Origin: Clostridium hydrogeniformans DSM 21757
GTDB lineage: Bacteria > Bacillota > Clostridia > Clostridiales > Clostridiaceae
Reading direction: 5' to 3'
Length of the DNA: 64,000 nt
NCBI RefSeq assembly: GCF_000686705.1
Contig: NZ_JMLJ01000006.1
Coordinates: forward strand, 248,001-312,000
Shown here: piece after piece, positions 9,031 to 18,938 of the stretch
Layout of the letters: each line of letters begins with the position of its first letter
How positions within the stretch are numbered: position 1 is the stretch's first letter
The notes under the pieces: model-generated
Told to the model about the DNA's origin: nothing
Databases searched by the model: none
The model's input: the letters and a program-made list of their open reading frames with translations, nothing else
Position numbers and translations under genes: made by a program

Positions 9031-10266
9031 TTAGTACTTTAAAAAAGTAATTATAAACTTTGTAAATTTTCCTATTTCACTCTCTACTTCTATTATTCCC
9101 CCATGAGCTTCCACTATAGATTTACTTAAAGCTAAACCTATTCCTACCGATTCCTTACTCTTATTTCTTTTACTTTTATAAAATCTTATAAATATCTTTG
9201 ATATATCTTCTTTGTCTATCCCAACTCCATTGTCCTCAATAATAATCTTATTATATAAAGAATTATTTTCTAAGGATATTCTAACGTATCCGCTAGCATT
9301 ATTATGCTCTATACCATTTTTCACAATATTTATTAATGCTTCTTCAAACCACTCTTTATCATGAACCATAAAAACTTCTTCTTTAGCTTCAAAAACTATT
9401 TTCACCTCATGTTCAAATGCTTTTTGGCTTAATATCTCTATTGAATTTTCTATAGTTTTATTTAAACTATAATTATTTTTATTAAAAATTATTGCTCCTG
9501 CATCTAACTTAGCAAGCTTTAAGAGATTCTTTATAAGCCACTCCATCCTATTAATTTGTATCCTAGAGTTATCTAAAAATTCTATTCTCTGATGTTTTGA
9601 AAGCTCTCTTTCACTTAATATATCATTAAACACCATAAGAGAAGATAAAGGCGTTTTAAGTTGGTGGGATATATCAGATAATAACTCAACTAAAAACACC
9701 TTTTCTTTACTTAACTTATCTATATTAGTCCTAAGCCTTTTCTTAACATCATTAAAAGCAAATTCTAACTTACCAAAATCCCCTTCCATATTACTACTAT
9801 TATCCTTTAACTCTCCATCTAATACATATTTCATATCTTTTGTTAAGGTTCTTATGTTATTATATATACTTTTAAAGTTTAAATATATTGATATAGAGAT
9901 TAATATACCAGCAAATACTAATGATAATATAATACTTACTGTTACTCCTTTTAAAGCTCTATAAATTTCCGGTACGAATTCTACTTCTAAATCTTCATGG
10001 TATCCATATTCTTTTAATATACTTCTGCCAACTTCCTCATCTTCTTTACTATTCCCCTTTGTTATTATTGGTATAAACTTTTCTATATCATAAGGATTTA
10101 TTCTATAAACCTTTCCAATTAAAGCTTCATTTGATCTTATATAAGACACCTTTATTTCATTAAATTTTATATTTAAAAAAATTATATTTAATCCTAAGGT
10201 TATAAAGATTATGATAAGTATAGATTTTAAAGAAACCCTAACCTCTCTATTTATTAAATCATTCAT
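9031..10266 (-). CDS. Sensor histidine kinase
   Basis: About 411 residues. Two membrane segments (about residues 12-34 and 107-130) enclose an extracellular loop of roughly 70 residues. A linker is followed by HisKA with phospho-acceptor His in SDISHQLKTPLSSL (about residue 201), then HATPase_c with N box (VKNGIEHN), G1 (EDNGVGID), F box (FIRFYKS) and G2 (GIGLALSKSIVEAHGG). The family is OmpR/EnvZ-like. I chose ATG at 10266, which has AAGGGG eight bases before it and follows the regulator's stop at once; GTG at 10272 is possible. Its signal is unknown. The ABC transporter encoded just upstream is a likely target or partner. Confidence 0.9.
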   Translation of the reverse strand: MNDLINREVRVSLKSILIIIFITLGLNIIFLNIKFNEIKVSYIRSNEALIGKVYRINPYDIEKFIPIITKGNSKEDEEVGRSILKEYGYHEDLEVEFVPEIYRALKGVTVSIILSLVFAGILISISIYLNFKSIYNNIRTLTKDMKYVLDGELKDNSSNMEGDFGKLEFAFNDVKKRLRTNIDKLSKEKVFLVELLSDISHQLKTPLSSLMVFNDILSERELSKHQRIEFLDNSRIQINRMEWLIKNLLKLAKLDAGAIIFNKNNYSLNKTIENSIEILSQKAFEHEVKIVFEAKEEVFMVHDKEWFEEALINIVKNGIEHNNASGYVRISLENNSLYNKIIIEDNGVGIDKEDISKIFIRFYKSKRNKSKESVGIGLALSKSIVEAHGGIIEVESEIGKFTKFIITFLKY

Positions 10267-10271
10267 ATTCA

Positions 10272-10964
10272 CTACCCCTTAATAATTTTCTCATCCCACT
10301 TATAACCAAGACCTCTAACTGTTAAAATATATCTTGGACTTTTAGGATTATCTTCAATCTTCTCTCTTATTCTTTTTATATAAACAGAAAGAGTATTAGA
10401 ATCTACAAAGCCCCCATTACCTTCTAAAAGCTTATCCAATATTACCTCTCTCCCTAAAACCCTTCCTTGATTATTCATAAATATTAATAAAAGCTTATAT
10501 TCTTGAGCAGTAATACAAATTTCTTCTCCCTTAACCTTAACACCAGCAGTCTTTTTGTTTAGTTCTATATCTCCTGACTTTAAACAATCTAATTCTATAT
10601 TCTCTTTATTAACACGCCTTAAGATAACCTTTATCCTTGATACTAATTCTCTTACCCTAAAAGGCTTAGTTATATAGTCATCCCCTCCTATTTCTAATCC
10701 TAATACTACATTTACCTCATCATCTAAAGCCGTTAAGAATATTATGGGTATATCACTAGTTTTTCTCATAAATCTACAAACATCATAGCCATTACCATCT
10801 GGAAGATTTATATCTAATATAGCTAAATCAAAAGCTTCTTCTTTGAAGGTACTAATAGCCTCACTATAGAGTGAACACCTTACAACATCATATCCTTCAC
10901 CCTTCAAAGTAAATTCTATTCCTAAGGCTAGAGCCTCATCATCTTCTAATAATAATATTTTCAT
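10272..10964 (-). CDS. OmpR-family response regulator
   Basis: 230 residues from the ATG at 10964, which has GGAGGG at good distance; an in-frame ATG 13 codons earlier lacks a site and would add an unusual leader. The receiver domain starts MKILLLEDDE, with acidic residues 8-9, phospho-acceptor Asp near 51 (LDINLPDG) and Lys in YITKPF. The C-terminal winged helix (about 130-228) ends in YILTVRGLGYKW, typical of OmpR/PhoB regulators. It is followed directly by its histidine kinase. The transporter genes upstream are probably in its regulon, by inference from neighbourhood. Confidence 0.92.
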   Translation of the reverse strand: MKILLLEDDEALALGIEFTLKGEGYDVVRCSLYSEAISTFKEEAFDLAILDINLPDGNGYDVCRFMRKTSDIPIIFLTALDDEVNVVLGLEIGGDDYITKPFRVRELVSRIKVILRRVNKENIELDCLKSGDIELNKKTAGVKVKGEEICITAQEYKLLLIFMNNQGRVLGREVILDKLLEGNGGFVDSNTLSVYIKRIREKIEDNPKSPRYILTVRGLGYKWDEKIIKG

Positions 10965-11300
10965 ACTCTTCCCTCCACTCTGTAGATATTTATATAAAAT
11001 CATTTATCCTTTTCTAAAATCTATTCTTATATAAATAATTTTTAAGGTTATATATAAAAACCTGTCTATTTTTATATTATTAACTTTTTAAGGACTTGAG
11101 TTAACCATATAAGATTTTAAGTATTATGAACTTAACTACATATGATTACTTTTATATAATTATAAACTTGCCATCTTTTAAATTATCGCACTTTTTTATA
11201 TATTTTTCTTTAAATAAAACCTATAATTTTCTTTCCTAATGAATATTCTACCATATTACTTTCTAGTCACTTATATTTTAATAATATTTATATATTAAAT

Positions 11301-11338
11301 AGGCCTTACTACTAAACTTACTCTAGTAATAAAGCCCT
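11301..11338 (-). terminator. Hairpin between regulator and ABC permease
   Basis: An imperfect stem, AGGCCTTACTACTA with CTAGTAATAAAGCCCT. It resembles the uvrA terminator hairpin in sequence (GGCTTTATTACTA core). The T-run is poor, so terminator function is uncertain. Confidence 0.4.
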
Positions 11339-11451
11339 ATTAATGTTTTATATAAATTATGCTAAGGATTGTTAATCCTCTCTAAGTCTCCATTTAGACT
11401 ATATTAATATTAATTAATCATACCCAAATATAAATACAAATTGTCTTAAAT

Positions 11452-11467
11452 ATTATTAACCGTCCCT
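11452..11467 (-). repeat. REP-like motif, variant
   Basis: ATTATTAACCGTCCCT, two substitutions from the core. Same orientation as the copy at 11568, 115 bases away. Confidence 0.65.
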
Positions 11468-11488
11468 AGTATTTTATATAAATTATAC

Positions 11489-11513
11489 TATAGGGAGTAT
11501 TCTACTCCCTATA
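11489..11513 (-). terminator. Hairpin beyond the ABC permease
   Basis: A perfect 11-bp stem, TATAGGGAGTA and TACTCCCTATA, with a 3-base loop, about 70 bases beyond the permease stop and between two REP-like copies. No strong T-run follows, so it may be a weak terminator or an mRNA-end hairpin. Confidence 0.5.
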
Positions 11514-11567
11514 CCCCTATTTAAACTATAATAAAGATAATTAAATTTATTTAAAATTGTGCTAAAA

Positions 11568-11582
11568 GTTGTTAACCGTCCC
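11568..11582 (-). repeat. REP-like motif touching the ABC permease stop codon
   Basis: GTTGTTAACCGTCCC. Its last base is the last base of the permease TAG stop. Confidence 0.8.
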
Positions 11583-14149
11583 TATATGTCTTCTTTTAAA
11601 ACCTCAATTAAATTTACTTTTTTTAGATTTTTAATTCCTGGAATTACTGCTAAACATGATACCAGTATAGCTATAAAGCTAGTTATAAGAATCGTTCCCC
11701 ATGGCATAGAAAACTTCATACCTCCATAACCACTAGATGCCTTAACCATAAAGCTTGAAATCAATGCTCCTAATATTCCTCCAATTAATGAACTTATTGC
11801 TCCATGTAGTAATCCCTCTAAAAGTATCATCCTATTTAATCTTTTCATAGTCATTCCTATGGACCTTAAAGCTGCAAGCTCCCTACGTCTTAAACTTAAA
11901 TTAGTATTCACTGTATTTATTATATTTACTACTCCAATAAGCCCAATTACTATTACAAAACCATATATTAAAATATTAGCTTGAAGAAAGGTATTTCTTA
12001 AAGATCTATTTCCATCAACCTCATTTACAATAGTTGGAAAAACTAGTAATTCTTCAGATATTCTCTCAAGTTCTTTTATTACCTTATCTATGTCTTCAGC
12101 CTTATTTAAAGTAAGATTAATGGCAACCTTATTTTCTGCCATATCATCTATTAATTTCAAAGTCTTTGGAGAAGCTATAATTTTCGCTCCCTTAGTTTTT
12201 CTTATATCCATAGGCTCTTTACTGAGAACCCCTAGAACCTTTACCCTAATAAAATTATTCTCATCAATAGGTACTCCCTTTAAAGATGCCCTTTCTTCAA
12301 TACTTACCCCATTATCATTGATCATTTCCTTTTTTCCTATTAATATTTCATCTCCAACCTTAAGTTTTGTTAAATCTCCACTTATTGGCCCTTTTCCCTT
12401 AATACTAAAACTATTATCATTTACAACTAAAACCCCATTTTCTTTTTCCATTTCATTTATATCTATTTTACCATCTTTTAAATAACCCTTAATTCCACTA
12501 AGATTATACTGATCATATCCTACTTCAACACTTGGAATCCCTAAAGCTTCTTCTCCTTTGTAGTTAATTGATATTTCGTTATAGTTCTTTAATTCCTTAT
12601 AATAATCGACAAGCCTAGAATCTAAATTCTTTTCTTTTATTATTGCAACCCTAGTAGAGGTATTATAATGAACATAAATTTTCTCTATTTCATCTAATGC
12701 TTTTACTTTTTCTAAAATATCCTCTGCCTTATCTCTAGATTTTTCATCTAAATTTATACTTATATCTACTTTCCTAGATAAATTATTATCAACAGGTATT
12801 CCGCCAAAGGCTATATTAGCAAAGGTTATAAATACTATAGCTAAAACTATGCTTATTGTTAAAGAAAAAATGGTTGCTCTGTAGCGTTTTTTATTTCTTT
12901 TTATATTTTTATATGCCATAACTACATGAATTTTAGCAAATTTCTTTAAAAGCTTTCCTCTTCTCTTACTTATTTTTTCTTTAGTTACAAAAGCTCTTGA
13001 ATTTACCGCAATTAATGGTGATATTTTAGAAGCATATATTGCGGGAAATATAGCAGATATATATATAGTTATAAATCCAATAATTGAACTTATTAAAAGA
13101 ATATTATATTTTATTGCTATTTCTAGCTTAAATCCTCCCTCTGAAAACTGTGAAGGCATTGCATTAAAAATTATAAATATTATAAATAAGGCTAAAATAC
13201 CTGAAATTATTCCAAGTGGTATAGCTATTATTCCTAATATTATTCCTTCTTTTCTTACTATGGTTTTTATTTGTCTTGGAGTTGCCCCTAAGGTTCTTAA
13301 TAGTCCCAGGTCCTTTATTCTCTGAACTACACTTATGTTAAAAGCATTATAAATTATAGCTATGGTGGCTATAACAACTATTCCTACTACTATAAATACC
13401 ATTGAAAGTATGGAATTTAATCCATTATCACCTTCTAACCCCCCTTGATATCTAAGAAGATCATTATTTAAAGAAACACTTCCTTCCTCATGTATACTTT
13501 TAAGCTCATTTATGTTCTTTTTCAAATCTCCTTTTTCATAAAGAGATATAAAAACTTGCTCTCCCTTTCCATCTAAACTCTCATCATAATATATTGCCCT
13601 AGCCGATTTATTTTGTTGGGTTTTTTCATTATTTTTGAGTATACCCACCACTTTAAATTCTTCCATCTTGGGATTTTTGTCATCCCCACCTGTATTTAAA
13701 AAAATTTTATCATTAACCTTTATATTTTCTCCTAAAAATCTAATTATCCACTGTTCTAATGCAACTTCCTCAGTGTTCTTAGGTAAACTTCCTTCCTTAA
13801 CATCTAGTGCCATAAGAGGTGCTATATTACCTTTAAATGATAATAAATCTATGGATAATCCATTTTTTATTTCTGTTTTCCCAATAGTCTTAATGGTTAC
13901 CATATCCTCTACCTTAGGATTACTATTAAGTTTATTTATTAAGTCCTTATTTAGATTCTTATATCCAACCTGCCATGCCCCTCTTTGTGACTTAACAGCG
14001 TTAATTCCTGACTTATCTATAGAAGGAAAAAAGCTACATATTGCAGTTATTAAGGCAACAGAAAGAACTATCCCAATTAAAGTGAAAATACTTCTCTTTT
14101 TATTATTTTTTAAATACCTAAGGGTCAACTCCTTATAAGATTTAATCAT
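11582..14149 (-). CDS. ABC transporter permease (MacB/FtsX-type, duplicated)
   Basis: 855 residues. An N-terminal membrane helix (about 17-38) is followed by a large extracellular domain, three helices (about 248-375, FtsX domain), a second helix near 428-447 with another extracellular domain, and three terminal helices (about 730-845). The FtsX motif LRTLGATPRQI recurs as LRSIGMTMKRL. This is the layout of permeases that handle antimicrobial peptides, lipoproteins or signalling rather than bulk import. The ATPase gene lies 11 bases upstream and the two-component system downstream, as in peptide-sensing modules, but the Bce-specific features were not established. A REP-like motif abuts the stop. 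Confidence 0.9.
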   Translation of the reverse strand: MIKSYKELTLRYLKNNKKRSIFTLIGIVLSVALITAICSFFPSIDKSGINAVKSQRGAWQVGYKNLNKDLINKLNSNPKVEDMVTIKTIGKTEIKNGLSIDLLSFKGNIAPLMALDVKEGSLPKNTEEVALEQWIIRFLGENIKVNDKIFLNTGGDDKNPKMEEFKVVGILKNNEKTQQNKSARAIYYDESLDGKGEQVFISLYEKGDLKKNINELKSIHEEGSVSLNNDLLRYQGGLEGDNGLNSILSMVFIVVGIVVIATIAIIYNAFNISVVQRIKDLGLLRTLGATPRQIKTIVRKEGIILGIIAIPLGIISGILALFIIFIIFNAMPSQFSEGGFKLEIAIKYNILLISSIIGFITIYISAIFPAIYASKISPLIAVNSRAFVTKEKISKRRGKLLKKFAKIHVVMAYKNIKRNKKRYRATIFSLTISIVLAIVFITFANIAFGGIPVDNNLSRKVDISINLDEKSRDKAEDILEKVKALDEIEKIYVHYNTSTRVAIIKEKNLDSRLVDYYKELKNYNEISINYKGEEALGIPSVEVGYDQYNLSGIKGYLKDGKIDINEMEKENGVLVVNDNSFSIKGKGPISGDLTKLKVGDEILIGKKEMINDNGVSIEERASLKGVPIDENNFIRVKVLGVLSKEPMDIRKTKGAKIIASPKTLKLIDDMAENKVAINLTLNKAEDIDKVIKELERISEELLVFPTIVNEVDGNRSLRNTFLQANILIYGFVIVIGLIGVVNIINTVNTNLSLRRRELAALRSIGMTMKRLNRMILLEGLLHGAISSLIGGILGALISSFMVKASSGYGGMKFSMPWGTILITSFIAILVSCLAVIPGIKNLKKVNLIEVLKEDI

Positions 14150-14160
14150 ATTACTCCCCC

Positions 14161-14841
14161 CTACCTTAAGTACTCATCTTTAATTATTTTTCCATCTGCT
14201 ATATTTATGATTCTATCAGCTTCTGATGCTATGTTATTATCATGAGTTATAACAATTAATGTTTGCTTATATTTCCTAGCTGATAATTTCAAAAGTTCAA
14301 TAACTTCTTTTGAATTTTTAGAATCTAAATTTCCTGTAGGCTCATCAGCTAAAACTATTGCTGGTTTAGTGATTAAAGCTCTACCTATTGAAACCCTTTG
14401 TTGCTGTCCTCCTGAAAGTTCAGAAGGAAGATGAGACTTTCTTTCCTTAAGTCCTAAAAGGTCTATTATTTCTTCCAAATATTCCTTATCCACCTTACTC
14501 TCATCCAAAAGTACTGGTAACGATATATTCTCTTCTAAATTTAATATAGGTATTAAATTAAAGAATTGAAATATAAAACCTATTTTTCTCCTCCTAAAAA
14601 TAGACAGTTTCTCTTCCTTTAAGCTATATATATCTTGACCATCAACATAAACTTTTCCACTACTAGGTCTATCCAATCCTCCTATTAGGTGAAGTAAAGT
14701 ACTCTTTCCTGACCCTGATGCTCCAACTATAGCAACAAATTCTCCACTATTAATAGTAAAACTAACATTGTCTAAAGCTTTAACCTGATTATTCTTATCT
14801 CCATAAATCTTAGATAAATTCTCAATCCTAAGTATCTCCAT
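14161..14841 (-). CDS. ABC transporter ATP-binding protein (LolD/MacB type)
   Basis: 226 residues, one complete ATPase domain: Walker A GASGSGKST at about 40-48, Q-loop FQFFNLIP, signature LSGGQQQRVS, Walker B VLADEPTGNLD and switch His in VITHD. The sequence belongs to the LolD/MacB/FtsE branch, which pairs with FtsX-type permeases such as the one 11 bases downstream. It is the first gene of the transporter operon. No clear promoter was picked out in the AT-rich 110 bases upstream. The substrate is unknown. Confidence 0.93.
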   Translation of the reverse strand: MEILRIENLSKIYGDKNNQVKALDNVSFTINSGEFVAIVGASGSGKSTLLHLIGGLDRPSSGKVYVDGQDIYSLKEEKLSIFRRRKIGFIFQFFNLIPILNLEENISLPVLLDESKVDKEYLEEIIDLLGLKERKSHLPSELSGGQQQRVSIGRALITKPAIVLADEPTGNLDSKNSKEVIELLKLSARKYKQTLIVITHDNNIASEADRIINIADGKIIKDEYLR

Positions 14842-14954
14842 ATATGTTCACTCCCTAAATTATTTACTTTCTTTATACCATTAATATTACATGATGAATC
14901 TTACTATTAAGCATATTCTTTTCTTACAGTTTAGTAATAATCCTAATTGTAATT

Positions 14955-14970
14955 GGGGACGGTTAACAAC
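14955..14970 (+). repeat. REP-like motif, forward
   Basis: GGGGACGGTTAACAAC, full core. With the inverted copies at 15257 and 15301 it brackets a palindromic element (14984-15156). Confidence 0.8.
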
Positions 14971-14983
14971 TTAATCATTTATT

Positions 14984-15156
14984 TATAGGGTTTTTTACAT
15001 AAACACTTAACTTATTCATTAAAAATATCCTTGATCTATCTGTCCTTGGATATATGTATAAATTAAGTTCAAAAGTTAATTTATACACCTTGATAAATCA
15101 AGATAAATCAATAAAACGTTAATGAATAAGTTAAAAATTATTCTTAAATCCCTATA
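14984..15156. repeat. Composite copy of the TATAGGG/CCCTATA element
   Basis: It starts TATAGGG and ends CCCTATA but is about 173 bp, nearly double the usual size. The left half matches the orientation of the copy at 21088, the right half the opposite orientation as at 18271. This makes a long palindrome whose outer arms TTAACTTATTCATTAA (15007-15022) and TTAATGAATAAGTTAA (15119-15134) pair perfectly. Confidence 0.7.
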
Positions 15157-15256
15157 TAAGCATTAACTTAATAATTAAAATACTTATATTTTTATACAGT
15201 GAATAACTTATTTCTTGCAAAATTTCTTACTTTTATATAAATATAAAGTACATAAA

Positions 15257-15271
15257 GTTGTTAACTGTCCC
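15257..15271 (-). repeat. REP-like motif, variant
   Basis: GTTGTTAACTGTCCC, one substitution (C to T) from the core, reverse orientation. Confidence 0.7.
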
Positions 15272-15300
15272 TTATATTTATCATTAGATTGGTCATTAAA

Positions 15301-15316
15301 GTTGTTAACCGTCCCC
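15301..15316 (-). repeat. REP-like motif, reverse
   Basis: GTTGTTAACCGTCCCC, exact core, 26 bases beyond the terminator of the PDZ gene in the direction of its transcription. Confidence 0.8.
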
Positions 15317-15342
15317 AAAGATTTCAAAAGTTTTAAAATAAA

Positions 15343-15386
15343 AGGTAAGTATAAAACTCCTTATTTCTGAAGCCTTATACTTACCT
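15343..15386 (-). terminator. Terminator after the PDZ-protein gene
   Basis: A perfect 12-bp stem, AGGTAAGTATAA (15343-15354) and TTATACTTACCT (15375-15386), directly after the stop codon. A T-rich run follows on the minus strand. Confidence 0.8.
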
Positions 15387-15387
15387 A

Positions 15388-16680
15388 TTACTTTTTATCT
15401 TTATCTCTAAAATTGTCTAATATGTCTTTAAAACTCTTTGATTTTATTTGAACCATTGAATCATATCCTGGAACCACCTTAGGTATAAGTACTAATCCAA
15501 GCCTTCTATTTCCATTAGGCATATTTATACTTACCTCTTTTATAGTTCCTTTAGCATCTTTTATCTTTAACCTAAATTCCTTAATTCCATTACTAATTGC
15601 CTCATAAATCATAGTATATTCTAGAACCTTGTTATTATCTATTTCTAAAATTTTATCTCCACTTTTAATGCCTACCTTCCAAGCTTCTGAGTTAGGTGCT
15701 ACTTCTAAAACTGTAATCCCCTCATCATCACTTGAGAATTTTGCCTTATCCCTTGTTTCCATAAGCACTTGAAGAAATATCATCCCTTCATGTAAGGCTG
15801 GCATTAAAATTAAAGCCATAATACTAGCAGCTAGTCCAAATTTAGTTAAATAAGCTACTCCAAATAATATAATTCCATATATAACATTAAATATTCCTGA
15901 TATTAAAACCTTTGTTTTCTTACTTTTAGTAAAAGTAATACTCTTATATCCGAGAACACCATAAACAGGAATCACACTTGCAATAGCTGCACCAATCAGT
16001 GCCATATTTACCTCTCCTCTTATTAATGGCCACCAACTTGGCGTATCTATAAAACTTCCTGTTATGGATGCATCCCTAGTTGTTAGAAACATTATAGCTA
16101 TAGGTATAGGCCAATATCTTTCAAAAGAAAATCCACCAACTAATTTACCATCCTTATGAGTAAATACTGGTATAGCTCCTTTAGAACCGTCTATAGCAAT
16201 CAGAATCCCTTCTATAATATGAAGTATTGCTATAAGAGTAATTAGTGACATAATATCTAACTGTATATTGGATAAATATGTACTTTTAATTATTCCTAAA
16301 CTTCCTAATGAATTTAATGTTATAACCAGCAAACCTAAAACTGCCCCTGAGTAGGAAAAACATATATATCTAGGTTTAATAAACATAAGTAAAAATGAAA
16401 ATAAAAATATTAAATCTATTCCAGAGTTTTCATGAAACATAACCCCTAGGTTAGTTAAAATTATACTTCCTATAAAACCGCCTAAAATACCAAGAACTAA
16501 CTGAGAAATAGTTAATTCCAAGGGAGAGATAAATCTCTCTCCCACCATAATTTTTTGCATCATAGTAATTTTCTTATTTTTTCTATATAAAAATACACAT
16601 AGGAGTATTAGTACAAGTGCCATTGAAGGATTAGCTATGGTATAAGCTAATGACTTCAGCGTATATATAGTCAAATTCAT
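15388..16680 (-). CDS. Polytopic membrane protein with C-terminal PDZ domain (MinJ-like)
   Basis: 430 residues. About eight hydrophobic segments fill residues 1-310, followed by a cytoplasmic PDZ domain (about 325-400) with the GxK-GDKILEIDN core. Architecture and position next to a Ctp protease and ftsEX match MinJ/YvjD of Bacillus subtilis, which links the MinCD division inhibitor to DivIVA. That role here is inferred from synteny and layout, not from a specific motif. It starts 12 bases after the protease stop and so is cotranscribed. A strong terminator follows its stop. Confidence 0.8.
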   Translation of the reverse strand: MNLTIYTLKSLAYTIANPSMALVLILLCVFLYRKNKKITMMQKIMVGERFISPLELTISQLVLGILGGFIGSIILTNLGVMFHENSGIDLIFLFSFLLMFIKPRYICFSYSGAVLGLLVITLNSLGSLGIIKSTYLSNIQLDIMSLITLIAILHIIEGILIAIDGSKGAIPVFTHKDGKLVGGFSFERYWPIPIAIMFLTTRDASITGSFIDTPSWWPLIRGEVNMALIGAAIASVIPVYGVLGYKSITFTKSKKTKVLISGIFNVIYGIILFGVAYLTKFGLAASIMALILMPALHEGMIFLQVLMETRDKAKFSSDDEGITVLEVAPNSEAWKVGIKSGDKILEIDNNKVLEYTMIYEAISNGIKEFRLKIKDAKGTIKEVSINMPNGNRRLGLVLIPKVVPGYDSMVQIKSKSFKDILDNFRDKDKK

Positions 16681-16692
16681 TAATTAACCCTC

Positions 16693-17949
16693 CTACTTAA
16701 TTTTTTCATTAATTATCTCTAAGGCCTTCTTAAATTGAGGATCATTCTTTTTATCAAAATCCTTGCCTCTTAATTCGTTCGGCATCTTAACTTCTACATC
16801 TGGTGCTATACCTTTTTTATGAATATTTTCTCCATTTGGTGTGTAATATTTTGATATTGTAACTTTAAATCCAGTACCATCATTAAGATTAAGCACCGTT
16901 TGAACAATTCCCTTACCAAAGGTATTATTTCCAACTAAAGTTCCTATTTTATAGTCTCTTATTACACCTGCTACTATTTCTGAAGCACTAGCACTATTTT
17001 CATTTATAAGTAAAACTAGAGGCATTCCTATAGCACTTCCACCTTTAGATGTATACTTCTTTTCAGCTTTATATTTATCAATAGTAGAGGTTATTACTTT
17101 TCCCTCTTCTACAAAGTTTGATAAGACCTTTATACTTTCATTTAAAAGTCCGCCTGGGTTTTCTCTAATATCTAAAATTAATCCCTTCATTCCTGCACTT
17201 TGAAGTTCTTTTAATTTAGCATTAAAGGCATCACCTGTATGTTCATCAAACATTGATAATTGTATATAACCAACATTATTCTGAAGCATTTCTCCTTTTA
17301 CAGTTACCATACTTATTGTATCTCTATACACATCAGTTGTAAAACTTCCCTTTTCTTCTCTCTCTAATGTTAAGGTTATTTTTTCTTTTACTTTTCCATT
17401 TTTCATCATAGAAACAGCCTTATCTGATTCTTTCCCTGTAACTTCTACATCATTTACCTTCTTTAATACATCTCCTGGTAATACGCCTGCCTTAGCAGCT
17501 GGAGATCCTTCAAAAACTGCAATTATAACTATATCGTTACCTTTTACTCCAACCTGAAGTCCTACGCCCACATAACTGCCTTCATTTCTCTCATTAAAAT
17601 CTGAAAACTCCTTCTGATTCATAAATACAGTATAAGGATCGTTTAAGGAGTTAGTCATTCCCTTTACCGCTCCTTCTACTAATTTATCTTCATCTATTTC
17701 TCCATCATAAAGCTTATATATTAAATCTCTAACTTCAAACATCTTCTTAAATTTCGATACATCATTTACTCCCTCTAAGGATTTTGAAATCTTAAAGGAA
17801 TTAACCCCCATCCCTGGTATAGAAACCGCTGCTACAGTTCCAAAGCAAAAAGCAGATACATTAGTAACTAAAAGGATTGCAACCCCAATAGCTATATTAC
17901 GTATTCTTTTCTTCTTTCTATTACTTTTATTGATTTGTTCATTATCCAT
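16693..17949 (-). CDS. S41 carboxy-terminal processing protease (CtpA/CtpB type)
   Basis: 418 residues. A basic N terminus and one signal anchor (about 16-40), a PDZ domain (about 110-195), then the S41 peptidase core. The catalytic Ser lies in NENSASASEIVAGVI (about 320) and the Lys in GNNTFGKGIVQT (about 345). Ctp proteases trim secreted or membrane substrates; the Bacillus homologue CtpB signals during sporulation and also lies beside ftsEX. The next gene, a PDZ membrane protein, follows after 12 bases. A 1.2-kb gene-free stretch separates it from ftsX. Confidence 0.93.
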   Translation of the reverse strand: MDNEQINKSNRKKKRIRNIAIGVAILLVTNVSAFCFGTVAAVSIPGMGVNSFKISKSLEGVNDVSKFKKMFEVRDLIYKLYDGEIDEDKLVEGAVKGMTNSLNDPYTVFMNQKEFSDFNERNEGSYVGVGLQVGVKGNDIVIIAVFEGSPAAKAGVLPGDVLKKVNDVEVTGKESDKAVSMMKNGKVKEKITLTLEREEKGSFTTDVYRDTISMVTVKGEMLQNNVGYIQLSMFDEHTGDAFNAKLKELQSAGMKGLILDIRENPGGLLNESIKVLSNFVEEGKVITSTIDKYKAEKKYTSKGGSAIGMPLVLLINENSASASEIVAGVIRDYKIGTLVGNNTFGKGIVQTVLNLNDGTGFKVTISKYYTPNGENIHKKGIAPDVEVKMPNELRGKDFDKKNDPQFKKALEIINEKIK

Positions 17950-18270
17950 ATATATAACACCCTTTCATTTATAACCATCTATTACTGTAATACTATTATT
18001 ATTTACCTATAAATTTTTTATTATTAAATTTAAATATTAATTTATTATATAATTTACCCATCCAATCTCTATATATGTTTAAAACAACTTAGCTTTTTTT
18101 ACATACTAAAAAATTATTTTAGACTTTTTTACTTATACATTATCCTATGTTTTTATAAAAGTATCCTTTAAGTAATGTATAAGACAAGTTTTCCATTAAA
18201 AAACCTTAAGTTACTAATGAAATCCCTTAATTAAAACTTAATATATATTAAGTTTTAATTTAATTTTTCT

Positions 18271-18363
18271 TATAGGGTTTTAAGTTTTAAACTTAATTTA
18301 TACCCCTTGATAAATCAATAAAACTTTAATAAATAAGTTAAATTTTATTCTTAAATCCCTATA
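18271..18363. repeat. TATAGGG/CCCTATA palindromic element, copy
   Basis: 93 bp from TATAGGG to CCCTATA. The right half contains AATAAATAAGTTAA and AAATCAATAAAACTTTAAT. It is close to the reverse complement of the copy at 21088-21190. Confidence 0.75.
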
Positions 18364-18453
18364 GTATAAATACCTAATATAATATGTAACTTTTTAATTT
18401 CTATCTCCTATTTATATCTTGCTCTTAAGTAAATAAAATATTACGGCCCTAAT

Positions 18454-18558
18454 TATAGGGTTCATCCATATAAAATTAACTTATACATTTCATTGATTCA
18501 TTAAGAAATCATACTCTTAATGGATGTATAAGTTAAGAAGTTACATAGTAAGCCTATA
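18454..18558. repeat. TATAGGG/CCCTATA palindromic element, diverged copy
   Basis: It starts TATAGGG and ends GCCTATA. The internal inverted repeat TTAACTTATACAT and ATGTATAAGTTAA (with flanking CATCCAT and ATGGATG) is well kept. Confidence 0.65.
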
Positions 18559-18938
18559 TAATTATCCATAATCTAAACTCAAACTATTCCTTAAATTTTT
18601 CTTCAATAAATTTAGATTTCACTATAGATGCCTATGTTTATAGAATAAATTAAATTTAATTAATTTATTTTATTTTAAATATTATTATTTATAAACTTCT
18701 AATATATTCATATGTTCAATTCTACATTTAATATTATAAATATGCAATGTGAATACTAATTAATTTAAACCATAAATATAAATAATATTCATTAGATAAA
18801 TATTATTTATATTGCCTAAACATTCCTATCATAAAAATATATTATTCTTAAAGTCTTAGTATGTCTATACTTAAACTAATATATATTATAATATAAAATT
18901 TTTTATATACTTTAATCTTTATAATTCTAACTTAAACC

